From Deltaproteobacteria bacterium (GTDB lineage Bacteria; Myxococcota; XYA12-FULL-58-9; JAUUZB01): a stretch of DNA of 12,069 nucleotides. This document shows, one piece after another, positions 6,795 through 12,069 of the stretch (the first letter of the stretch is position 1; each line of letters starts with the position of its first letter). The stretch lies in assembly GCA_030590185.1 (NCBI GenBank), contig JAUUZB010000030.1, forward strand, positions 1 through 12,069, written 5' to 3'. The notes beneath the pieces were generated by a model. The model made no database searches and was not told where the DNA came from. It saw only the letters and a list, made by a program, of their open reading frames with translations. Position numbers and translations under genes: made by a program.

Positions 6795-7279
6795 GGCAGC
6801 CCCGTTTGCAGCCGCACTCGCGTGACCAGCTGCAGGTACCGCATCGCCATGCGAAAACGCTCGAGCTCGGCGCGCCGCACCGCATCGACCTCGCTGGCGA
6901 GCTGGCTGTCACCCATGCCCTTGGCCACCTTGGCGATCACGTCGAGCTCCGCCATGCGCTCGAAGTGCCGCACGAGCTCGTAATCGCGGCGCCGCTCGTG
7001 CTCGCCACGCAGGTCCGTGGTCGGCTCCTGCGTCGCATTTCGGCGCAGGTAGGAGCCGGACCGAATCTTGGTGAGGCCACGCGAGTGCTGGGAGCGTTTC
7101 GGCTTGGCCTCATCCTCCCCAGCTTCCCCCGGCTCCGCCTCCCCCTCGGGGTCAGCGTTGGCAGCCGCCGGCCCTTGGGCGGGTTGTGGCTCGTCCGGTG
7201 ACGCCGGTGGTTCAGGCTGGGCCCAGAGCGGCGCCGCTCCCAGCAGCAAACAGGCGAAGATCAGGCCGGCACGTCGCAT
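6791..7279 (-). CDS. Exported Pro/Glu-rich helical protein of unknown function
   Basis: From the ATG at 7279 the product has 162 residues. A classical signal peptide (MRR, hydrophobic core 4-16) probably ends after LWA at 18-20. Residues 21-62 are a low-complexity Pro/Glu/Ala linker. A basic patch follows (KPKR at 59-62, then GLTKIRSGSYLRRN at 68-81), then a long, highly charged helical region (about 90-157), possibly a coiled coil. I know no family for it. An alternative in-frame start at 7297 would place six residues before the signal peptide and overlap manC by 19 bases. The ATG at 7279 shares one base with the manC stop (TGATG), the usual sign of coupled translation, so it is preferred. 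The 3' end overlaps the lipoprotein gene (ATGA). It is likely a periplasmic partner of that lipoprotein. Confidence 0.8.
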   Translation of the reverse strand: MRRAGLIFACLLLGAAPLWAQPEPPASPDEPQPAQGPAAANADPEGEAEPGEAGEDEAKPKRSQHSRGLTKIRSGSYLRRNATQEPTTDLRGEHERRRDYELVRHFERMAELDVIAKVAKGMGDSQLASEVDAVRRAELERFRMAMRYLQLVTRVRLQTGLP

Positions 7280-8361
7280 CACAGGTACTCCCGCCATCCC
7301 CGCTCGTTGAGGCTACTGACCACCTGCCGGACATCCTGGGCCCGATCCTTAGGAATGACCAGGGTGGCATCCGCGGTGTGCACGACGACGAGATCCGACA
7401 CACCGACCAGCGCCACCACATGCTCCCCATCGTTGCGCACCAGGCAATCCTGGCTGTCGATGGCAACCACTCGGCCCTCGGTGACGTTGCCCTGTGGATC
7501 AGCCGCTCCGAGGTCGGCGAGGGCCTTGAAGCCGCCCACGTCGGTCCAGCCGCATTCGACCGGAATCACCACGACGTCCTCGGCGTTTTCCATGATGGCA
7601 TAGTCGATCGAGATGCTCTCGAGCTCGGCGTAGGTCGACTCGAGACGCTCTGTGAAGGCCGGGGTGCCGAGGTGGTCCGCCAAGCGCTCAAACGCAGTGA
7701 ACGTCTCCGGGCGTTGCCGGCGCAGCTCGGCCAGGAAAGTGTCCGGCCGCAACACGAACATCCCGGCGTTCCAGGAGAAGCTCCCCGCGGCGTGGAAGCG
7801 CTGAGCCGTCTCGAGATCCGGTTTCTCGCAGAACCGCGCGGTCCCATAGCCGCCCCGGGCGTCAGCCTCCCCCCGCTCGATGTAGCCGTAGCCGGTCTCG
7901 GGGTAAGTCGGGGTAATGCCGAGGGTCACGATGGCACCGGTACGCGCCACCGCCGCCGCCTGCTCGAGCGCCGAGGCCAGAGCCGCACCGTCCGCCACGT
8001 GATGATCGGCGGGCAGCACGGCCATCACCGCGTCGGGATCGGCCCGGCCGATCGCGATGGCAGCCAACGCCACCGCCGGCGCCGTGTTGCGCCCCACCGG
8101 CTCGACCAGGGTCTGACCGCTCGGCACCGCCGGCACCGCTCTTCGGCAGGCATCGGCGTGGGCCGCCCCAACCACCATCCACCACCGTTCCGGGGGGGCC
8201 AGGGTAGCGGACCGGGCAAAGGTCGCGCCGAGCAAGGTCGCCTCGTCGGCCACGGTCAAGAGCTGCTTGGGCCGGGTATGGCGGGACAACGGCCAAAACC
8301 TGGTTCCCGAGCCACCAGCGATGGCGACGATGTGCAGTGAATTGTGCTCGGCGTTGCCCAT
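7279..8361 (-). CDS. manC: Mannose-1-phosphate guanylyltransferase (GDP-mannose pyrophosphorylase)
   Basis: The 360-residue enzyme makes GDP-mannose from mannose-1-phosphate and GTP. It carries the nucleotidyltransferase signature GGSGTRFWPLSR at 16-27 with Lys32 in RPKQ, EPVGRNTAPA at 87-96, the metal-site VLPADH at 115-120, then FCEKPD, FSWNAGMFVLR and SIDYAIMENAEDV. These motifs are specific for the guanylyltransferase group rather than glucose-1-phosphate enzymes. The length corresponds to the single-domain form: the C-terminal cupin phosphomannose isomerase domain found in bifunctional ManC/AlgA is absent. GDP-mannose feeds O-antigen, capsule or exopolysaccharide and glycoprotein or glycolipid synthesis. 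It is the first gene of the cluster. The ATG at 8361 is the only plausible start, yet no Shine-Dalgarno is visible and a terminator T-run ends about 9 bases upstream. Confidence 0.95.
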   Translation of the reverse strand: MGNAEHNSLHIVAIAGGSGTRFWPLSRHTRPKQLLTVADEATLLGATFARSATLAPPERWWMVVGAAHADACRRAVPAVPSGQTLVEPVGRNTAPAVALAAIAIGRADPDAVMAVLPADHHVADGAALASALEQAAAVARTGAIVTLGITPTYPETGYGYIERGEADARGGYGTARFCEKPDLETAQRFHAAGSFSWNAGMFVLRPDTFLAELRRQRPETFTAFERLADHLGTPAFTERLESTYAELESISIDYAIMENAEDVVVIPVECGWTDVGGFKALADLGAADPQGNVTEGRVVAIDSQDCLVRNDGEHVVALVGVSDLVVVHTADATLVIPKDRAQDVRQVVSSLNERGWREYL

Positions 8362-8369
8362 GGAATCGC

Positions 8370-8410
8370 AAAAATTACCACGGCCCCGTGGCCAAAGCGA
8401 GGCTCCTCGC
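8370..8410 (-). terminator. Two-hairpin intrinsic terminator after the channel gene
   Basis: On the minus strand, just past the channel stop, there are two perfect stems in series. The first is GCGAGG-AG-CCTCGC (8397-8410), followed by TTT. The second is CCACGG-GG-CCGTGG (8378-8391), followed by TAATTTTT (8370-8377). The second probably opens to a 5-bp stem with a tetraloop. Stem plus T-run is the standard Rho-independent form. It should end transcripts of the amidohydrolase and channel genes and separate them from manC. Confidence 0.75.
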
Positions 8411-8414
8411 TGGG

Positions 8415-9212
8415 TCAGGTCCCGTCGTACTCCTGATAGATCAAGGTGCCGCAGGCCTTGCAGTGAGACGCGTCGCGGTCGTGGTAGAGCAGCCCACAGC
8501 TCTTGCAGGTCGCCCGGCGCCGGTTGGTCTCCAACATGATGTGGCGAGCCAGGGAGGTCAGCTGCCAGGGGATGATCAGCACACCGGCGAGGATCATCGC
8601 CATGGTCGCCGCTTTGCCCATCCAGGTGACCGGGGTCAGATCGCCGTAGCCCACGGTCGTGAGGGTGACCACCGCGAAATAGAGGCCATCGAAGAAGGTC
8701 TCAAAGCGCGGGTTGACCCCGTGCTCAACGTCGTAGACCACGCCGCCGGTGATGAAGACGAGGCAGAAGACAATCAACAGGATGCGGATCACCACCAGGT
8801 GACTCTGCCTGACCTCCCCAAAGAAGAACTTGCGGCTGCGGACGATCCGCATCAGGCGCAGCACCCGCAGCAGCCGCAGCAGGCGCAGGAACTGGAAATG
8901 TTTGGCGGCGACGAACAACGGCAGGATCGCCGCCAAGTCGACCAACGCCAACGGCGTCAACAGGTATCGCCAGGAGAACCGCCGTGCCCACCAACGGGCC
9001 AGGTACTCGACCACGAAGATGATCGTGATCCCGTTCTCGGCGATCTTCATCGCATCCTTGAGCGCCTGGTCGTGGGTGACGGTCTGCGCCACGAACAACG
9101 CCGACACCGAGATGATCAGGACGGCGACCGCCAGCTCGACCAGCTGACCCTCGATGGTGTCCTGGGACTCGAGGGCCTGTGCCGCCCGCGAGCGAAACTC
9201 ATCCAGTGTCAC
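8415..9212 (-). CDS. Voltage-gated-type potassium channel with C-terminal zinc ribbon
   Basis: The 265-residue protein has the six-helix plan of a Kv-type subunit. S1 lies at about 24-43, S2 at about 57-75, S3 at about 84-101 and the voltage-sensor S4 at about 106-125, where arginines recur every third residue (110, 113, 116, 119, 122, 125). S5 (about 138-160) and S6 (about 199-221) flank the pore helix and the selectivity filter TVGYGD at 186-191, which marks it as potassium-selective. Four subunits should form an inner-membrane channel. The cytoplasmic tail is short and ends in a zinc-ribbon, C236-x2-C239 and C251-x2-C254, with an HDRDASHC-type middle. There is no RCK or cyclic-nucleotide domain. 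The GTG start lies 4 bp after the giant gene's stop, with AGGAG seven bases upstream. The zinc-ribbon may sense metal or redox state or anchor a partner; this is inference. Confidence 0.93.
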   Translation of the reverse strand: MTLDEFRSRAAQALESQDTIEGQLVELAVAVLIISVSALFVAQTVTHDQALKDAMKIAENGITIIFVVEYLARWWARRFSWRYLLTPLALVDLAAILPLFVAAKHFQFLRLLRLLRVLRLMRIVRSRKFFFGEVRQSHLVVIRILLIVFCLVFITGGVVYDVEHGVNPRFETFFDGLYFAVVTLTTVGYGDLTPVTWMGKAATMAMILAGVLIIPWQLTSLARHIMLETNRRRATCKSCGLLYHDRDASHCKACGTLIYQEYDGT

Positions 9213-9216
9213 CTGG

Positions 9217-12069
9217 TCACTCCTGGATCAGGATGCAAGCCTGGCTGGCTGGGGTTGGGTTGTTCACCCAGCCCGTGAGACTGGTGCGCAGGATCGAATC
9301 GCCGCTGAGCCCCTTGACGACGTGGGCGTTCGGGTACGGCATGCCGTCTGGGCCAACAAAGCCGGAACTGTTGCTGGCGCCCCACACCACCGCGTCGGCG
9401 GGCAGGCTCGCCTCGGTGAGAAAGGTCGCCTTGTCCGGAAACAGACCGAGTGCGTCGCCCGCCTCGGTGATGGCGTTGAGCAGATCGGGTGCGAAGTCCT
9501 GGGCCACATCGATGGTCGGGTTGCCGTTGTAGACGGTGGAGTCCGGCCCGCCGACCACCAGGCAATCGTACGCCCCGATGACGCCGCTGAGCTGCATGGT
9601 GCCATCCAGGTAGCTCGTCCCGCCCCAACCCAGGGACCACTCGGCCAGATCGATCGGTTGATTGGTGCCGTTGTAAAGCCGCACCCACTCGGCGTTACCG
9701 TCGTGGGACTCGGGGTTGTACATCACCTCCACCAGCAGCAGGCCGACCTCATCGTAGGTGAGGATCTCGAGGGGCGCGGAGACCGAGGCGCCAGTGATGG
9801 TGGCGGTGATCTCCACATCTCCGGACACGGAGCCCGCGGTGACGACGAAAGCTGCATCAAAGACGCCGGCGGGCACCTCGACCGTGGCTGGCACGCTGGC
9901 GGTGGCGCCGCCGGTGATGGAGGTCACGCTCAAATCCACGCTCTGTCCCGCAGCGCCAGCCGGGATGTCGAGTCGCACGACGGCCCCCACCTCCTGGGCA
10001 ACCACCACCGTCGGGGCCGCGGTGTCGACCGCCAACGGCACCGGCGATTGGCTCGGGTCGAGGACGATCACGTGGCTGGTCATCACCACGTCGGAGAAGG
10101 TAGCCGTCACCTCCACCGGGCCGCCGATCGCCTGGCCGGTCACCCATAGCTCGCCGCTGGAATTACCGGCCAGAATGGTGGCGCCGCCGCCGAGGATCAC
10201 AACCGTGAAGGGATCGGCGGTGGTGACCGGAACGATAAAGTCGTTCACCAGGTCGATGCCAAAGCTAGCGACCAGCGGCGGGCTGGTGCTGCCGCTCTCC
10301 CCCGCGTAGATGTAGACCGGGTCCGGTCCAAAGGCGACGAGGGTCGGCTCGCCGGCGAGCACGTCCTGGGCCCGGCGCGGCAGCAGCTTGTTGCGCTGGT
10401 AAGCGAAGCTCAAAATACCGGCGATGGCGGTGAAGTGCTGGCCGAGGGGTGGTTGCGGGTCGATTAGGTAGAGGAGGTCGTCGACCGGCAGGTCGTCGTC
10501 GACGAGAAACTCGTTCTCCACGGTCTCCACCGGCAGGCCGGGGGAGGCGGTGCTGGTCACCGCGACGTCCACCACCTGCACCAGGCCGCCCTCGAGCGCC
10601 TCGGCCCGAGCGCCCCCGAGCGCCACCGCCGCGGGGTCGACGAGCGTGAAGAGAGGCACGCCCACGTCGGGGTCGAGGAGAACCACCGTTGGGCTGCTGA
10701 TCTCGAGGCGGCCGAAGGAGTCCCCCACCGTTCCGGTGATCTGCACCCGAGCCCCGGGTGTAGGTTGGGCTTGGCCGACGTTATCGACGTAGATCGACGC
10801 GAAGTCCGGGCCATCATAAGCGGGGTCATCCGGATCCATCGTAATCCAGAACTGATCTTCCCCCGCCGCCGTGACCACGGCTCGGCTGACCATCACCGCC
10901 GCGCCCACGGCAGCCTCGCCGTTCTTGAGCGCATAGATGGTCAACGGACAGGGTGCCCCACCTGGGTTGGGAGTCGCGCAGCTGTCGCAGGCGTTCCCTA
11001 TGCCGTCCTGGTCGTCATCCTCTTGGATCAGATTGGCGATCCCCGGGCAGTTGTCGATGGCATTCGGGATGGTGTCGCCATCGTGATCCCGCGGGTCGAT
11101 GGAAACGCAGGCGGTGGTGTCCGGAGTGAGCGGACAGGGATCGCACAGATCGCCGCGGCCGTCCTGATCGGCATCGACCTGAACGCCCCCGTCGAACGCC
11201 AACGGCGGATTGAAGACCACCGGGCAGTTGTCGGCGCTGTTGAGCACCCCGTCACCATCAACGTCGATGGCGGTCTGCTCACCGTCGAACTCCTCCTCCC
11301 GGAAGGGCGTACAGGTTGGCTCGCCAGCCGGGACACCGCAGAAGAAGAGGTCGTAGGTGTCCGCCGGCAGATCATTCTCGAGACTGGCCAGGGTGGTCCC
11401 GATCTCCCGCAGGGCGCAGATCGACTTGCCGCGGCCGCAGACGGTGAGCGGTTCACACTCGCCCGGGGAAGTGAGGCCAGCAACCAACGCCGCATCGCCA
11501 TAGAGCGTCGTGCCGCCGCGCAGCACCAGGACCACGTCGGAGACCTCGGCGTCGAGGATGGCTCGATAGCGCTCGTGCAGACTCGCGTCCCAGATGGTCA
11601 CGTCACCGACCTTGCCCACCGCTAGCGCCCCGAGCAGATCACCGAACCCCGTGAGCTCAGCCGCGGCATCGGTCACCATGGAGACCAATTGATCCTCGCG
11701 GAAATAGGTACCCCAGTAATCGGCGCTCCACTGCTCGGCGCAGCGCAGCTCCCTCAATAGATTGATCGATCCGGTGGCGGTCCAATCGGTCCCCAGGGCG
11801 ATGAGCACCCCGAGCCGGTCGTAAACCGGCGCCGACGCGGTGACGCCGTAGAGGTCGGTGTTGGTGCGCGGCGACCACACCAGGCCGGTGCCCTCCCCGG
11901 CCATCAGGGCGATGTCGGCGGCGGTGACCCCCACGCCGTGCACTACCGCCGAGGTCTGGAACAGGAGATCCTCGGAATCGGGGACCTCGCCGCTGATGCA
12001 GATGAGCTCGTTGCGGGCGTGAACGACGACCCCCTCGGCCACATGGGCCACATAGGCCGGGAAGCTCAT
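9217..12069 (-). CDS. Giant exported amidohydrolase / TSP3 / lamin-tail fusion (3' part, 5' end outside window)
   Basis: About 950 residues are visible and the frame is open at the right edge. The ATG there is internal to a domain, so the real start lies outside. Residues 1-198 are the C-terminal half of a metal-dependent amidohydrolase: HVAEG with His9, VVHG with His44, and GTD with Asp95 match the later metal and catalytic positions, followed by LAVGKVGDVTIWD. The HxH metal site must lie beyond the edge. Residues 201-256 are Cys-rich. Residues 268-365 are thrombospondin type 3 calcium repeats (DVDGDG, DADQDG, DHDGD, DDDQDG, each near DNCP or CDxC). Residues 383-575 look like two OB-fold-like beta domains, about 680-771 like an Ig-type beta domain, and 772-940 like a lamin-tail domain. 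It is probably secreted or at the cell surface. The substrate is unknown. The channel gene follows 4 bp downstream. Confidence 0.85.
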   Translation of the reverse strand: MSFPAYVAHVAEGVVVHARNELICISGEVPDSEDLLFQTSAVVHGVGVTAADIALMAGEGTGLVWSPRTNTDLYGVTASAPVYDRLGVLIALGTDWTATGSINLLRELRCAEQWSADYWGTYFREDQLVSMVTDAAAELTGFGDLLGALAVGKVGDVTIWDASLHERYRAILDAEVSDVVLVLRGGTTLYGDAALVAGLTSPGECEPLTVCGRGKSICALREIGTTLASLENDLPADTYDLFFCGVPAGEPTCTPFREEEFDGEQTAIDVDGDGVLNSADNCPVVFNPPLAFDGGVQVDADQDGRGDLCDPCPLTPDTTACVSIDPRDHDGDTIPNAIDNCPGIANLIQEDDDQDGIGNACDSCATPNPGGAPCPLTIYALKNGEAAVGAAVMVSRAVVTAAGEDQFWITMDPDDPAYDGPDFASIYVDNVGQAQPTPGARVQITGTVGDSFGRLEISSPTVVLLDPDVGVPLFTLVDPAAVALGGARAEALEGGLVQVVDVAVTSTASPGLPVETVENEFLVDDDLPVDDLLYLIDPQPPLGQHFTAIAGILSFAYQRNKLLPRRAQDVLAGEPTLVAFGPDPVYIYAGESGSTSPPLVASFGIDLVNDFIVPVTTADPFTVVILGGGATILAGNSSGELWVTGQAIGGPVEVTATFSDVVMTSHVIVLDPSQSPVPLAVDTAAPTVVVAQEVGAVVRLDIPAGAAGQSVDLSVTSITGGATASVPATVEVPAGVFDAAFVVTAGSVSGDVEITATITGASVSAPLEILTYDEVGLLLVEVMYNPESHDGNAEWVRLYNGTNQPIDLAEWSLGWGGTSYLDGTMQLSGVIGAYDCLVVGGPDSTVYNGNPTIDVAQDFAPDLLNAITEAGDALGLFPDKATFLTEASLPADAVVWGASNSSGFVGPDGMPYPNAHVVKGLSGDSILRTSLTGWVNNPTPASQACILIQE
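9220..9224 (-). promoter_or_regulatory. Ribosome-binding site of the channel gene inside the upstream gene
   Basis: AGGAG on the minus strand lies 7 bases before the GTG at 9212 and within the last codons of the giant gene, whose stop is at 9219-9217. It fixes the channel start and indicates that translation of the two genes is coupled. Confidence 0.8.

Noticed and set aside
7280..7297. Longer start for the exported helical protein
   Set aside because: It would place six residues before the MRR signal-peptide start and overlap manC by 19 bases. The TGATG junction supports 7279.
5529..10149. Several plus-strand open frames of 175-385 codons opposite the minus-strand genes (for example 5529-6386, 7186-8340, 8337-9278, 9154-10149)
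   Set aside because: They are His-, Gly-, Arg- and Gln-rich antisense shadows with no domain, each lying opposite a well-supported gene.
12067..12069. ATG at the right edge as the true start of the giant protein
   Set aside because: It falls inside the amidohydrolase barrel, without the N-terminal HxH metal site or a signal peptide, so the gene must continue beyond the window.

Overview
This is a G+C-rich, densely packed bacterial window (base composition judged by eye, not computed). It looks like a Myxococcota/Bradymonadota-type deltaproteobacterial lineage. The support is a very large exported protein that joins an amidohydrolase to thrombospondin type 3 calcium repeats and a lamin-tail domain, many lipoproteins, and frequent GTG starts. 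This lineage call is an inference from gene style, not from a marker gene.

Plus strand, left part (1-3545): a four-gene, fully overlapping operon. It holds the 3' end of a beta-propeller-like protein, a BtuF/FhuD-type substrate-binding lipoprotein, a FecCD/BtuC-type permease and a BtuD/FecE-type ATPase. Together the last three form a complete importer for cobalamin, heme or a ferric siderophore. The sequence in view does not decide which.

Middle (3546-4047): a gap of about 300 bp with two compact hairpins and a 13-bp tandem repeat, then a 65-residue zinc-ribbon protein on the plus strand. That gene converges on the minus-strand cluster with only 15 bp between the stop codons.

Minus strand, 8361 down to 4063: manC (mannose-1-phosphate guanylyltransferase), an exported helical protein, a small lipoprotein, a phosphomannomutase/phosphoglucomutase and a ROK-family sugar kinase. 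Most junctions overlap by 1-4 bases. The three enzymes can be read in order as free hexose to hexose-6-P to hexose-1-P to GDP-mannose. The two unknown envelope proteins sit in the middle of the cluster.

Minus strand, 12069 down to 8415: the 3' part of the giant amidohydrolase fusion, followed 4 bp later by a six-helix voltage-gated-type potassium channel with a C-terminal zinc ribbon. A two-hairpin intrinsic terminator with a T-run follows the channel and ends only about 9 bp before the manC start codon.

I saw no rRNA, tRNA, CRISPR array, insertion sequence or phage gene. The most unusual items are the amidohydrolase/TSP3/lamin-tail fusion coupled to a zinc-ribbon potassium channel, the terminator that almost touches manC, and the unknown exported pair inside the GDP-mannose cluster.
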